Shown here one piece after another: positions 1-10,674 of a DNA stretch of 64,000 nt. The stretch is from NCBI GenBank assembly GCA_016926875.1, contig JAFGNU010000073.1, forward strand, positions 62,001 to 126,000, written 5' to 3'. A model generated the notes under the pieces. The model ran no database searches and was not told the origin of the DNA. It saw only the letters and a program-made list of their open reading frames with translations. How positions within the stretch are numbered: position 1 is the first letter of the stretch; each line of letters opens with the position of its first letter. This stretch comes from Anaerolineae bacterium (GTDB lineage: Bacteria; Chloroflexota; Anaerolineae; Aggregatilineales; Aggregatilineaceae). Made by a program: the position numbers and the translations under genes.

Positions 1-971
1 TCTTCCAACGCGCGCCCGGCCCCAACCGCCGTTGATACCAGCGGGTCTTCGGCGCGATAGGCGGGCACACCCACCGCCCGCGTGATATAGTTGTCAATGC
101 CGCGCAGCAGCGCCCCGCCGCCTGTCAGCACGATCCCCCGGTCGATGATGTCCGAAGCCAGTTCCGGCGGGGTTTTTTCCAATACGGCTTTGGCCGCGCC
201 GACAATCGAAGACAGCGGTTCTTCGATAGCTTCCATCACTTCGCTGGTTGTAACGGTGATCGTGCGCGGCAGCCCGCCCACCTGGTCGCGTCCCTGAATC
301 TCCATACTCAGTTCTTCGCCAATATCCGCCGCCGCGCCGATCTGGATTTTGATCGATTCGGCGGTCGGCTCACCGATCACCAGGCTGTATTTGCGCCGGA
401 TATAGTTGATAATCCCCTCGTCCAGGCGCATACCGCCCATCCGCACGCTGTCGGCCACAACGATACCGTTCATGGCCAGCACAGCGGCTTCGCTGGCCCC
501 ACCGCCCAGGTTAAAGATCATGTTGCCCGCCGGGGTGCTGATCGGCAGGCCCGCGCCCAGCGCCGCCAGCAGCGGCTCCGGCAGCAGGTACGCCTCGCGC
601 GCCCCGGCCCGCACCGCCGCCTCGTGGACAGCACGCTTCTCGACGCTTGTCACGCCATACGGCACGCTGAGCATCACCTCCGGCCCGCGAAACCGCATCC
701 GCCCGCCAACCTTCAGGAAGAAATAGCGCAGCATCGCTTCGGTGACCTCGTAATCCGCGATCACGCCGTCGCGCAGCGGGCGCAGCACTTCGATATGCTC
801 CGGGTGGCGCCCGTACATATCGCGGGCTTCCTGGCCCACCGCTACCACGCGCTCCTCCTCAATCGTGAGCGCTACCATCGCCGGTTCCTGGAGCACGATC
901 TGTCCCCCGGCGTATATCATCACATTGACCGTCCCCAGGTCAACGCCAAGCTTCTTTGAGAAAAGTCCCAT
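1..971 (-). CDS. mreB: Rod shape-determining protein MreB (3' end cut by window edge)
   Basis: Bacterial actin homologue that forms membrane-bound filaments guiding lateral cell-wall synthesis. Reading the minus strand from the ATG at 969-971 gives an uninterrupted frame to base 1. It begins [18 protein letters not shown], where GVDLGTVN (residues 9-16) is the phosphate-1 motif of the actin/Hsp70 ATPase fold. Later come the MreB-type stretches [25 protein letters not shown] and [12 protein letters not shown]. About 323 residues are visible, against roughly 335-350 for the family, so only a short C-terminal piece lies outside the window. FtsA and other actin-fold proteins are less likely because the sequence follows MreB end to end. 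It lies downstream of atpC in the same direction with a 158-bp gap. No mreC or mreD is visible on this side. Confidence 0.93.
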   Translation of the reverse strand, partial: MGLFSKKLGVDLGTVNVMIYAGGQIVLQEPAMVALTIEEERVVAVGQEARDMYGRHPEHIEVLRPLRDGVIADYEVTEAMLRYFFLKVGGRMRFRGPEVMLSVPYGVTSVEKRAVHEAAVRAGAREAYLLPEPLLAALGAGLPISTPAGNMIFNLGGGASEAAVLAMNGIVVADSVRMGGMRLDEGIINYIRRKYSLVIGEPTAESIKIQIGAAADIGEELSMEIQGRDQVGGLPRTITVTTSEVMEAIEEPLSSIVGAAKAVLEKTPPELASDIIDRGIVLTGGGALLRGIDNYITRAVGVPAYRAEDPLVSTAVGAGRALE

Positions 972-1129
972 GCTGTAACCGCCTTCCAGGTTCAGCGTCA
1001 CCACTCACGCTAAACATACCGCAACCTGCGCTGCGAGGCGAAAACAAAGATCGCACCGGGATCGCACGCCCTGGCGCGATGCTATTTGATTCTTCCGGCA
1101 GCACGTCTACAGGCGGCGCCAGGTTGTAC

Positions 1130-1585
1130 TCAGCCGATCTCGTCTTCGTCTTCCCGTACTTGAATCTGGTACCGGGGCCGATCCATCACCCGCTGGGCGA
1201 TGCGTGCTTCGATCTCGGCCCGGCGAAGCTCGCGCATCACCTGGGTCCGTTCGCCAGCCGGACTTGACTCCATCAACCGGCGGGCGCGTTCACGGGCAGC
1301 CCTGGCCGCTTCATAATCGATTTCCGCCGCAGCTTTTGCATCGTCTGCCAGCACGATCACCTTGTCCGGGCGAATGTCGACCACGCCGCCAAACACAACA
1401 AAACCGTGGACTGTATCGCCTTCAATGATCTGTAACTCGCCTTGATCGCGCAGCGTGGTCAGCAGCGGCGTATGGCGGGGCAGCACACCCATCTCACCCT
1501 GGCTGCCCGGCACAATCACGATGTCGGCGTTGTAGGTGTGATACAGTTCGCGCACCTGCGACACTACTCGAACCTCCAGCGGCAT
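1130..1585 (-). CDS. atpC: ATP synthase F1 epsilon subunit
   Basis: Epsilon is part of the F1 central stalk. It couples rotation to catalysis and can inhibit ATP hydrolysis. The 151-residue product has the N-terminal beta-sandwich with GEMGVLPRHTPLLTTL, the family's signature region near residues 30-45. A charged, Ala/Arg-rich C-terminal helical hairpin (about 85-140) follows, ending in an acidic tail. It is slightly longer than the usual 130-140 residues. It starts 24 bp after the atpD stop, as in canonical F1 operons, and is the last gene of the cluster before mreB. Confidence 0.93.
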   Translation of the reverse strand: MPLEVRVVSQVRELYHTYNADIVIVPGSQGEMGVLPRHTPLLTTLRDQGELQIIEGDTVHGFVVFGGVVDIRPDKVIVLADDAKAAAEIDYEAARAARERARRLMESSPAGERTQVMRELRRAEIEARIAQRVMDRPRYQIQVREDEDEIG

Positions 1586-1609
1586 CGTTCTCGCTCCTCA
1601 ACCGGCCTA

Positions 1610-3043
<1,434 letters not shown>

Positions 3044-3121
3044 TCATCTCCTAACGAACCGTCAGCCGGACCCACAAGCCGCGTGCCTATGGGGTGATAA
3101 TCAGAATCCGCACAATGACCC

Positions 3122-3146
3122 TGTAGAGGCGCAGCTTGCTGTGCCC
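3122..3146. repeat. Dispersed hairpin repeat, module A (diverged copy)
   Basis: Bases 3122-3146 begin TGTAGAGGCGCAGCTTGCTG and end in TGCCC. The same 25-bp module occurs at 15525-15549 with few differences (TGTAGGGGCAGAGCTTGCTC, then TGCCC). The core pairs around AGCTTGCT, so it can form a small hairpin. It lies in the gamma-beta gap of the atp cluster. Confidence 0.7.
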
Positions 3147-3229
3147 AGTGCGGAGTAATGCACCGTTATTTTCTATAGTGCGGCAGCAACTGGTGTGATC
3201 GTTATAGCACCGGTCACGTTGGCGCTTGT

Positions 3230-3260
3230 TGTAGGGGTGACCCGGTGGGTCGCCCCTACA
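3230..3260. repeat. Dispersed hairpin repeat, module B
   Basis: A near-perfect palindrome. The left arm TGTAGGGGTGACCC pairs with the right arm GGGTCGCCCCTACA around a CGGT centre, with one mismatch or wobble. Its reverse complement closely matches 15551-15576 (GGGCGACCCACCGGGTAGCC and onward). It may act as a transcript-stabilising or attenuating hairpin between atpG and atpD, but no U-tract follows on either strand. Confidence 0.8.
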
Positions 3261-3379
3261 CGATCACGATATCATTGAGTGCCTGGATACATTCAAACGT
3301 GCTCACGTTACCGCGCAGATTTGTAAAAGAGCATGGCTCCGCCCTGCCAATTACGCGCAGGTCTGGACTGGTTGCTCGA

Positions 3380-4345
3380 TCAGTCCAGTTTCATCGCTTC
3401 CACGCCGCCGATGATATCGAGCAGCTCGCTCGTGATCGCAAGCTGGCGGGCCTTGTTATATTCGAGTTGTAACGCTTCGCCCAACGCTTCCGCGCTGTCT
3501 GACGCGTTGCGCATCGCCACCATCCGCGCGCTGTGCTCGCTGGACAGGCTTTCGCGCACAGCGTGCAATATCTGCAACGTGGTAAATCGTGGGATGACCT
3601 CGCCCAGGACGCTGGCTGCATCCGGCTCATAAATATACGCCAGTCCCCGGTTTTTTACTTCCGGGTCAGGTTCAACCAGGTCCATGATCCGGCGGTCCTG
3701 GGCCTCAAAGGGGCGCAGCGGCAGCAGCGGCAGCACGCGCGGCTTCTGGGTCATGGTGTTGATAAAGTGCGTGTATGCTACAAACACTTCGTCCACCTGC
3801 CCGCTGATAAACTCGTCCGTGACCACCTGTGCAATACGGGCTACTACGTCGCCGAGATCAGGATCGGTAAACGCTGCCGGGAATGCGTACACAATTTCCT
3901 GCTGCTTAAAAATCTCCGGGGGGTCCTCATCCTCATGCAGGTTGGCGATCCAACGCCGGATCGCGGTGCTTCCCCGCCGCCCAACCGTCACCCACCGGAC
4001 CGGGCATTGATGGTCTTCAACACGCTGCCAGGCAACTTGTTTGGCCCGCTGGATGATCCGCGCGTTATATGCCCCGGCCAACCCCCGGTCGCCGGTGATC
4101 AACAGGATGCCAACCGCGTTAATCTTGTCACGCCCCTTCAGCAAGGGGTGAATATCTGTACCCTGGCTCTGCGCGGCTACGTTGACCAGCACATCATACG
4201 CATACTGCGCGTAGGGGCGGCTGGCGATGACCGCATCCTGGGCTTTGCGTACCCTGGATGCAGCGACCGCTTCCAGCGCGCGAGTCACCTGGTTGATATT
4301 CTTGACCGAGTTGATCCGGCGTCTGATCTCGCGTGTTGTCGGCAT
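3380..4345 (-). CDS. atpG: ATP synthase F1 gamma subunit
   Basis: Gamma is the rotating central shaft of F1. The 321-residue product starts MPTTREIRRRINSVKNINQV, the standard gamma N-terminal helix, and ends with a C-terminal helix (EALQLEYNKARQLAITSELLDIIGGVEAMK) that corresponds to the coiled-coil partner, although the usual ITNEL-DIV sequence is slightly altered. It is about 30 residues longer than typical 285-295-residue gammas, mostly through a central insertion around LHEDEDPPEIFKQQEIV. It sits 43 bp downstream of atpA in the same direction. The 345-bp non-coding gap before atpD is unusual. Confidence 0.94.
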   Translation of the reverse strand: MPTTREIRRRINSVKNINQVTRALEAVAASRVRKAQDAVIASRPYAQYAYDVLVNVAAQSQGTDIHPLLKGRDKINAVGILLITGDRGLAGAYNARIIQRAKQVAWQRVEDHQCPVRWVTVGRRGSTAIRRWIANLHEDEDPPEIFKQQEIVYAFPAAFTDPDLGDVVARIAQVVTDEFISGQVDEVFVAYTHFINTMTQKPRVLPLLPLRPFEAQDRRIMDLVEPDPEVKNRGLAYIYEPDAASVLGEVIPRFTTLQILHAVRESLSSEHSARMVAMRNASDSAEALGEALQLEYNKARQLAITSELLDIIGGVEAMKLD

Positions 4346-4388
4346 GGATCACTCTACTCCAGTCGATTCCTGCGCCGGGAAGGCGGTA

Positions 4389-5915
4389 TCATGTCTGCCC
4401 ATCAGTTGGTTCAACCCAGGTCAGGTTAAACTCGTCCACTGCCTTTTTGAGCACGGCCTCCAGCTCGTCCGTATAGGCATAGTCGGCAGCGATCACCTGT
4501 TCTTCAAAATCGGGATGGCTGGCATGGAAATATTCAAGAAAGCGGTGTTCCCAGTCTTTCACCTGGCCGGGATCCACCTCATCGATTTTGCCCTGTGTCC
4601 CGGCATACAGCAGCGCCACCTGGTCGATCAACGGCGTTGGCTGGTACTGCGGCTGTTTCAGGATTTCCTGCAAGCGCTGTCCCCGATCAAGCTGCTGCTG
4701 GGTGGTCTTATCCAGGTCCGATCCAAACTGGGCAAACGCGGCCAGGCTGCGATACTGCGCCATATCCAGCCGTAAACGCCCCGCGACCCTGCGCAAAATG
4801 CTGCGCTGTGCGCTGCCGCCCACGCGGCTGACGCTCAGGCCGGTGTTGACTGCCGGGCGCACACCGGTATAGAACAGGTCGCTTTCCAGGTAAAGCTGCC
4901 CATCGGTGATCGAAATAACGTTGGTAGGGATATAAGCCGACACGTCGCCCAGCAGCGTCTCGATAATCGGCAGCGCGGTCAGACTGCCCCCGCCGAGATC
5001 GTCGGACAACTGCGCGGCACGCTCCAACAGGCGGCTGTGCAGGTAAAACACGTCGCCGGGATACGCCTCACGTCCGGGCGGGCGGCGCAGCAGCAGCGAC
5101 ACCTGGCGATACGCCCAGGCGTGCTTGGACAGGTCATCATAGACTATCAGAGCGTCTCGCCCGCTATCCATGAAGTACTCGCCAAGCGCGCAGCCTGTAT
5201 ACGGCGCGATGTACTGTTCCGCTGCCGGGTCAGAAGCCGACGCCACGACGATGATGGTATGACTCAGCGCGTCGTATTCTTCCAGCGTGGCGACCACGCG
5301 CGCCACCTGCGCCCGCTTCTGCCCGATGGCTACGTAGATGCAGATCAGGTCGCCGTCATCCTGGTTGATGATCGTATCCACCGCAATAGCAGTCTTGCCC
5401 GTCTGCCGGTCGCCAATGATCAGCTCGCGCTGCCCGCGCCCGATCGGAAACATCGCGTCAACCGCGCGGATGCCGGTCTGGACCGGGCGTTCCACGTTCT
5501 TACGCTCGATCACGCCCGGCGCGATGCGCTCAATCGGCACGTGTTGTTCCGCCCGGATCGGTCCCTTGCCATCAATCGGGCGTCCGAGCGCATCAAGCAC
5601 GCGCCCGATCATCGCGTCACTGGCCGGGACCGAGATAATTTCACCGGTGCCGCGCACCTCGTCGCGCTCTTTGATGTCGGTGTAATCACCCAGGATGATC
5701 ACGCCGACATATTTTTCTTCCAGGTTAAAGGCGATCCCCGGCGTACCGTTCCGAAACTCTACCAATTCCTGGGAGCGGACGTTGTCCAGGCCCGTAACAC
5801 GCGCGATGCCGTCACCGATGTCTTCTACATACCCGACCTCGACGGCTTCCCGCCTGGGCTTAAACCCCCTAACCTGATCTAACAGTCCTTTAGTAATGTC
5901 GCTGGCATCCGGCAT
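4389..5915 (-). CDS. atpA: ATP synthase F1 alpha subunit
   Basis: Non-catalytic nucleotide-binding subunit of the F1 hexamer. The 508-residue product carries the P-loop GDRQTGKT at residues 168-175 and the alpha-type C-terminal domain. Two in-frame ATGs exist, at 5919-5921 and 5913-5915. The GAGGAG on the minus strand (5923-5928) is one base from the first and seven bases from the second, so I place the start at 5915 ([10 protein letters not shown]). It heads the alpha-gamma-beta-epsilon cluster. The expected upstream neighbours atpH (delta), atpF, atpE and atpB are absent; proC lies there instead. Confidence 0.96.
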   Translation of the reverse strand: MPDASDITKGLLDQVRGFKPRREAVEVGYVEDIGDGIARVTGLDNVRSQELVEFRNGTPGIAFNLEEKYVGVIILGDYTDIKERDEVRGTGEIISVPASDAMIGRVLDALGRPIDGKGPIRAEQHVPIERIAPGVIERKNVERPVQTGIRAVDAMFPIGRGQRELIIGDRQTGKTAIAVDTIINQDDGDLICIYVAIGQKRAQVARVVATLEEYDALSHTIIVVASASDPAAEQYIAPYTGCALGEYFMDSGRDALIVYDDLSKHAWAYRQVSLLLRRPPGREAYPGDVFYLHSRLLERAAQLSDDLGGGSLTALPIIETLLGDVSAYIPTNVISITDGQLYLESDLFYTGVRPAVNTGLSVSRVGGSAQRSILRRVAGRLRLDMAQYRSLAAFAQFGSDLDKTTQQQLDRGQRLQEILKQPQYQPTPLIDQVALLYAGTQGKIDEVDPGQVKDWEHRFLEYFHASHPDFEEQVIAADYAYTDELEAVLKKAVDEFNLTWVEPTDGQT

Positions 5916-6047
5916 ACACATTCTCCTCAGAACACCAGAAGGCAGTTCGCTGCATAGTCAGCCAATAACCGGCACATCAGGCACAGCAACCTGGCCTGAG
6001 TAACGCTCGGCTTAGCATAGAACACTTAAAGGTAAAAATCAAAAAAG

Positions 6048-6053
6048 ATTATA
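6048..6053 (-). promoter_or_regulatory. Possible -10 element for the F1 ATP synthase cluster
   Basis: On the minus strand these bases read TATAAT, inside AT-rich DNA 133 bp upstream of the atpA start. No good -35 hexamer is found 16-18 bp further upstream (6070-6076 reads poorly), so this is a candidate only. Confidence 0.35.
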
Positions 6054-6132
6054 AGATTTTCTCCCTCGACCTGCGACACTTGTTTGCGACCGGTGGCCGC
6101 AGATCGCCAGAAGCCAACCGTTTGCTTTTTGC

Positions 6133-7014
6133 TTACCGGCCCCCCTCCTCCGAATTACCTGAGTCATCCGGGTGACGCCCGGCCAGCCGCGACACCTTGC
6201 GCCCGCCGCCTAGTCCCACGCTGCGCTGGTAGGCGGCCCAGATGGCGCGGGCGACCACCGTCCGCAGGCTGCCCTTTTCCAGGTGATAGATCGCTTCCGC
6301 CGACGTGCCGCCAGGGCTGGTTACCTGATTGCGCAGCATGGACAGGTGCTCCCCTGACGCCATGGCATATTCGACCGAGCCGCGCACCGTCTGAAAGACC
6401 AGTTCTTCGGCCACGTGCCGCGAAAAACCCAGATGCACCCCGGCATCGATCATGGCTTCCATGAACAGGTACACATATGCCGGGCCGGTGCCGCTCAACG
6501 CGGTGGCCATGTCGAGGTAGTCCTCGTCATCGACATAAATCTCTTTACCGAGCGCTCCCAGCAGCAAGCTCGCCTGCTGGCGCTGTTTATCGGGCACTTC
6601 CGCCGTCGCCGTCCACACGCTGATCCCCTGGCCAATGCGCGCGGGGGTGTTTGGCATCACACGCACCACGTAGGCATTCGCCAGCCCGTCAGCGATCATC
6701 CGGATCGGCGCGCCCGCGACAATACTCAACACAAACGAGCACGTTCGCGCCCCGCTGCGCACCTCCGGCAGCACAACCGGGAGCACCTGCGGCTTGACCG
6801 AGAGCACCAGGATATCCGCCTGGGTTGCTGCCGACAGGTTATCGGTAGTGGGCCGGATACCGTAGCGCTCCTTCAACTCCTCGCCCCGGCTCACACGCGG
6901 GTCTGCGGCAATGATCTGCTCCGGTGCGAGCAAACTCTGCTTCAATAACCCGTGGATCATCGCCTCGCCCATGTTGCCGCTGCCGATAAATGCCAGCGTG
7001 ATGTCAGAAAACAT
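6133..7014 (-). CDS. proC: Pyrroline-5-carboxylate reductase
   Basis: Reduces 1-pyrroline-5-carboxylate to L-proline with NAD(P)H, the last step of proline synthesis. The 293-residue product has the N-terminal Rossmann motif AFIGSGNMGEAM (residues 8-19). The C-terminal family signature region ALSGTGPAYVYLFMEAM is followed by VTSPGGTSAEAIYHLEKG, the P5CR motif. It is about 20 residues longer than most ProC because of a polar, Gly/Arg-rich tail after residue 265. An AGGAGAG lies 8 bp before the ATG. It is not obviously in an operon; the divergent VanZ-like gene starts 123 bp away. Confidence 0.95.
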   Translation of the reverse strand: MFSDITLAFIGSGNMGEAMIHGLLKQSLLAPEQIIAADPRVSRGEELKERYGIRPTTDNLSAATQADILVLSVKPQVLPVVLPEVRSGARTCSFVLSIVAGAPIRMIADGLANAYVVRVMPNTPARIGQGISVWTATAEVPDKQRQQASLLLGALGKEIYVDDEDYLDMATALSGTGPAYVYLFMEAMIDAGVHLGFSRHVAEELVFQTVRGSVEYAMASGEHLSMLRNQVTSPGGTSAEAIYHLEKGSLRTVVARAIWAAYQRSVGLGGGRKVSRLAGRHPDDSGNSEEGGR

Positions 7015-7137
7015 GCTGTTCTCTCCTAGCTTTTGCCCGGCAGGCGCATCAGGTAAGCGCCGCCAAAGCGTCTGTTGCCCAGTGTATCCCCCTTATGTTA
7101 ACGTAGAACCTATCAGAAAACATGTAGAGTTCAACCA

Positions 7138-7596
7138 ATGCCGCGCTTTCACATCCTTGCTCGACGCGCCGTACTGCTCACCTGGGGGCCGGTCCTGGTG
7201 ATGATGGCCGTATTGTTTATCGCGTCGGCCCAACCCAAATACGAACCGCCCGGCGGGGCGGACCGGATTTACTTCTCCGGCTTGATGCCGGTCTTTCCCG
7301 GCAGTTGGGAATTCCTGCTCAAAAAAAGCGGGCATATGATCGTGTTTGGGCTGCTGGCGCTGTCGATTCTGCGCGCCCTGCTGATAACCGGGGAGTCCCT
7401 GCGCAGCGCGTCCTACCTGGCGATCCTGATCACCGTCGGCTACGCGCTGACCGACGAGTATCACCAGTCATTTATCACGGGGCGCTATGCCTCACTGCTG
7501 GATATTGGCTTTGACACGGCGGGGGCAATCATCGCCACGCTGGGCGCACGCTGTGTGCTGGCCCGGCGTGCACCTGCCTACCCCGGTGCCACGTGA
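7138..7596 (+). CDS. VanZ-like membrane protein
   Basis: A 152-residue integral membrane protein of the VanZ-like family. It has about four hydrophobic segments (roughly residues 13-29, 67-80, 92-105 and 123-140). The family hallmark TDEYHQSFITGR follows the third segment and lies before the last. VanZ itself gives low-level teicoplanin resistance, but most family members have no proven role, so no function is assigned beyond the envelope location. The last 19 bp overlap the 3' end of the convergent B12-binding gene. Confidence 0.8.
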   Translation: MPRFHILARRAVLLTWGPVLVMMAVLFIASAQPKYEPPGGADRIYFSGLMPVFPGSWEFLLKKSGHMIVFGLLALSILRALLITGESLRSASYLAILITVGYALTDEYHQSFITGRYASLLDIGFDTAGAIIATLGARCVLARRAPAYPGAT

Positions 7597-9245
7597 TCAC
7601 CCGCCGCCCGGATCGCGGCGATCCGGGTCGTTTCGTCTACCGGCACGCCATGCGCATCAACCGTCCATAACGCCCCGTCGATACTTCGCGTGCGCACCCG
7701 TCCGGGCGCGTAGCGATTGTTGATCAACTGCGGCGCGTCCAGCAAGCCCAACGCTACCGCCTGCGCCAGCACATCCGGGCTGCTCAGCGGATCGTCCTCG
7801 CCCGGTCCCAGTTCGCGGATAGCATCGATCAGCCGGTGTGTTTCCCCGATCAACTGTTCCTTGCGCCTTTGGATACGCGGGTCTGCGGTCATGTCAGGAT
7901 TGCCGCGCAGCGCCGTGTCGATTACTTCCTGCGTCATGACCGCGCTTTCGATCACTTCGTCCGCGGTGGCCGCATGATCGGCTTCGCTGTAGCCCACTAC
8001 GTGCACGATGTGCGGGCGCAGCGCCATCTGCAACATCATGCTCTGCGCCAGGTGCGCGCGTGCCCGGCGCATATCGACCGGGTAGCTCAGCAGGCCGGTG
8101 CGCGTCTGCCGCCAGATGCGGAAATCGTCAGCGGCGAATGCTTCGGTCAGTTCCACGACGGCCAGCGCCCGCGCCAGGTCCATACCATTCGACAGCATGG
8201 GCGGACTCTGGAACATATACGTCATGATGTAATCGCGCACGCCAAACCGCCGGGCGTTGTGCGCGTACAGGTAGGCCGACGCGCAGACTACCACGTCCGG
8301 CGCGTCGCGCATTCCCCAGTGATAGGATTCGTTGCCTTCGACCGGAATATCACGCTCGCCGTGCCATTCCATTAACTGCTGGTGTTCACGAATCGACCGG
8401 GCCAGCGGCGATGGGCCGCGCCCGTCCATGTCGTTGAACCAGAACAACGACGTTGCGCACCACGCGTTCTGGATCGTGCGAACCAGCAGGTCCGCGTACC
8501 GGATATGATCCGCCGTGCCCGAATATGAGCGGAGCAGCGGGAAATTGCCCCGGCGGCTGGCCTCGTACAACGTCACCAGGTCGTCCTCGGTGCGGAACGG
8601 CACACCGCCCGCCCCGGTGCGCCTGGGGTCTTGCCTGACGGGATGGAAAAAGTGCGCCTGTGCGTCCTGGTCTGCGCCCAGTGAGATCACATCCAGCGCA
8701 CCTGACCCGGCAATGCGCGCGATACCATCTACCGTCGGCGCAATCGTCTGCGCGGGGATGCCGAAGTGATGCCGCAAGATGGGAGACGGCGCTTTCCAGC
8801 GGATACGCTCAACGGCCCGCTGTGGAAAATCCGCCAGGCGGGCCTCATCCACCACCTGCCCTTCCAGCGCCAGCCGCACCAGGTGCGGGGATTCCTCGCC
8901 CGAAAACACCGCGTCGAAATACCCCAGTTCACGGGCGACTGCCGCTACCGGGGGCGTCCCGCCAAACAAGATGCGCGCCCGCCCTAACACACCGGCGGCG
9001 TCCAGCATACCGCGCAGATCGTGCAGCAGTGTGCGAGCATTGTCGGGCGTCAGCCGGTAGCTGACCCCGATCACATCCGGGCCAAACGCCAGGATCGCGT
9101 CCACAAACGCTTCCAGGTCGGTCGCCGGGCCGGTAAAAAACGTTTCATACCCGGCATCCTCGGCCACTGCCAGGAAGCGCGTCACCCCCGCCACATGCAC
9201 ACAGTCCCCCAAACAGCCCGCCAGCACCTTTTTTTGATCGGGCAT
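7578..9245 (-). CDS. B12-binding, mutase-like protein
   Basis: The 555-residue product begins with a cobalamin-binding Rossmann domain (about 1-125), followed by what looks like an alpha/beta barrel (about 150-450) and a helical tail. The B12 motif is a variant: GDCVHVAG places His17 and Gly20 as in HxxG, but Asp14 is three residues before the His rather than two. SYRL (62-65) and GG (95-96) would be the SxL and GG elements. No four-helix methyl-corrinoid cap precedes the domain, which favours a mutase-type over a methyltransferase-type protein. The start at 9245 (MPDQKKVLAG) is chosen because GGGAGGGG lies just upstream; a longer frame begins at 9272. It follows the opine-dehydrogenase-like gene by 48 bp, so they are probably co-transcribed. 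The substrate is unknown. Confidence 0.7.
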   Translation of the reverse strand: MPDQKKVLAGCLGDCVHVAGVTRFLAVAEDAGYETFFTGPATDLEAFVDAILAFGPDVIGVSYRLTPDNARTLLHDLRGMLDAAGVLGRARILFGGTPPVAAVARELGYFDAVFSGEESPHLVRLALEGQVVDEARLADFPQRAVERIRWKAPSPILRHHFGIPAQTIAPTVDGIARIAGSGALDVISLGADQDAQAHFFHPVRQDPRRTGAGGVPFRTEDDLVTLYEASRRGNFPLLRSYSGTADHIRYADLLVRTIQNAWCATSLFWFNDMDGRGPSPLARSIREHQQLMEWHGERDIPVEGNESYHWGMRDAPDVVVCASAYLYAHNARRFGVRDYIMTYMFQSPPMLSNGMDLARALAVVELTEAFAADDFRIWRQTRTGLLSYPVDMRRARAHLAQSMMLQMALRPHIVHVVGYSEADHAATADEVIESAVMTQEVIDTALRGNPDMTADPRIQRRKEQLIGETHRLIDAIRELGPGEDDPLSSPDVLAQAVALGLLDAPQLINNRYAPGRVRTRSIDGALWTVDAHGVPVDETTRIAAIRAAGDHVAPG

Positions 9246-9293
9246 ATACCCCTCCCGTACATACGGATGCACAGTTACCAGCCGGTATGCCTG

Positions 9294-10442
9294 TCAGGAG
9301 GCCGCTTTGTCGCCCAGTTGGTTGCCCTCCGGCGGTGGTTGCACGCTGCCGGTTTGCACCAACCGCGTGATCTCGCGCAGCGACAGGCCCACCAGGCCCA
9401 TCCGCTCCAGCGTGCGCCCACGATAGCGATAATCTGTGCCGTCGATCACACATGCAAGCTGAATCATCGACTCGATCCCCCACACGTCCACGCCGAAGCG
9501 CCTGCCAAACTCGGCAATCGGCACCAGGCTGAACGGTACGTCTTCAAACAGGTAGCGGTGGCGCAGTGTACGCGGCGCTTGAATCCCCTTATAGCCGGGG
9601 TTGGCGTGCAGTGATTCGTACAGGTTCTTGCCATGCGCCGAATACGCCCGTACCAGCCATTCGCACGCCGTTTCTACCCGGATGCCCAGCGCCGTGGCAA
9701 CGGTGACGCGCTCGCGGTCCAGGCGTTCCAGCAGACAAGCGGTTGACGGCGTAACGCCATCGACATAAAACTCGAAATCACCGCCGGTCGCCTCGATCCA
9801 ACCGGCGTTCATCAAAACAAGAGCAGGATGAAACACCGCGCCCATGTTATTCAGGCTGGTGTGCAATACATTCGGCGCGGCGATAAACTGGGGATATACC
9901 TCTTGCACAATATCCAACACCTGCTGAGTGCCTGTCGCAGGCAGCGCCGCCAGCGGGACGGTGTTTTTGCGCCGGAAGATTTGGGCCTGGGCCGGGCCGG
10001 TACTCCGGCTGGCAAAAATAAACGTTTCAGCTTCGGCCACAATAACATTTGCCGTGCAACCGATCTCTTGCAGCGTGTTGCGGAACTCCAGCGCGCCCCC
10101 CGTCCGACCTGGGTTCAGCACCACGATCTGCCCATCTTGCAGGTGCGGCGCGCAGGCCAGTGCGACGTCACGATGGCCTGATGCCGGAAGCACTACCATT
10201 ACCAGGTGGGCACCATCCAGCGCACAGGCCATATCACTGGTGACGGTATCCAGCGAGCCAAAGCACTGCTGCCCGTCTTCCAGCGTGACCTCGATCCCGC
10301 CACGTGCAGCGATTGTTTCGATATTGTGGTAGCTGCGGTTATATAAGCGCACCGCATACCCGTGCACCGCCAGGTCAGCAGCCATCGCTTTGCCACCGTG
10401 CCCGGCTCCAACAACTGTGATTTGCAGTTCGCTGTCAAGCAT
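9294..10442 (-). CDS. Octopine/nopaline dehydrogenase family protein
   Basis: A 382-residue NAD(P)-dependent dehydrogenase. The N-terminal Rossmann fold has ITVVGAGHGGKAMAADLA, with GAGHGG at residues 12-17. The C-terminal half is the all-helical domain of the octopine/nopaline dehydrogenase family, with NNMGAVFHPALVLMNAGWIE matching its conserved Asn/His region. Known members join an amino acid to a 2-oxo acid by reductive condensation, or run the reverse reaction; the substrate here cannot be read from sequence. A GAGGAAGAG precedes the ATG. The B12-binding gene follows in the same direction, suggesting that both act on the same amino-acid-derived compound (inference). Confidence 0.82.
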   Translation of the reverse strand: MLDSELQITVVGAGHGGKAMAADLAVHGYAVRLYNRSYHNIETIAARGGIEVTLEDGQQCFGSLDTVTSDMACALDGAHLVMVVLPASGHRDVALACAPHLQDGQIVVLNPGRTGGALEFRNTLQEIGCTANVIVAEAETFIFASRSTGPAQAQIFRRKNTVPLAALPATGTQQVLDIVQEVYPQFIAAPNVLHTSLNNMGAVFHPALVLMNAGWIEATGGDFEFYVDGVTPSTACLLERLDRERVTVATALGIRVETACEWLVRAYSAHGKNLYESLHANPGYKGIQAPRTLRHRYLFEDVPFSLVPIAEFGRRFGVDVWGIESMIQLACVIDGTDYRYRGRTLERMGLVGLSLREITRLVQTGSVQPPPEGNQLGDKAAS

Positions 10443-10674
10443 TGTTTCTCTTCCTCGTCTATGCTATCGAGCCAGTATCACTCCTTCGATTTGATCTGTT
10501 TTTGATTGCTTTTATCAGGTTTAATTTGCCAGATCAAAGTTTCCCTGTTCGATCCGGCAGCCTATGTGCCGACCACCGGTCAAACGGGCCATAATCCATC
10601 AATTACGCTGTAACGTTGGGGCAAAACGCTCCTGCCCAACCAGGGAGCGCGCCAACTGGGATACAGAGCAGCTA

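Noticed and set aside
3230-3260. Terminator between atpG and atpD
   Set aside because: The palindrome lacks a U-tract on either strand and also occurs in the obg-nadD gap, so it is treated as a dispersed repeat.
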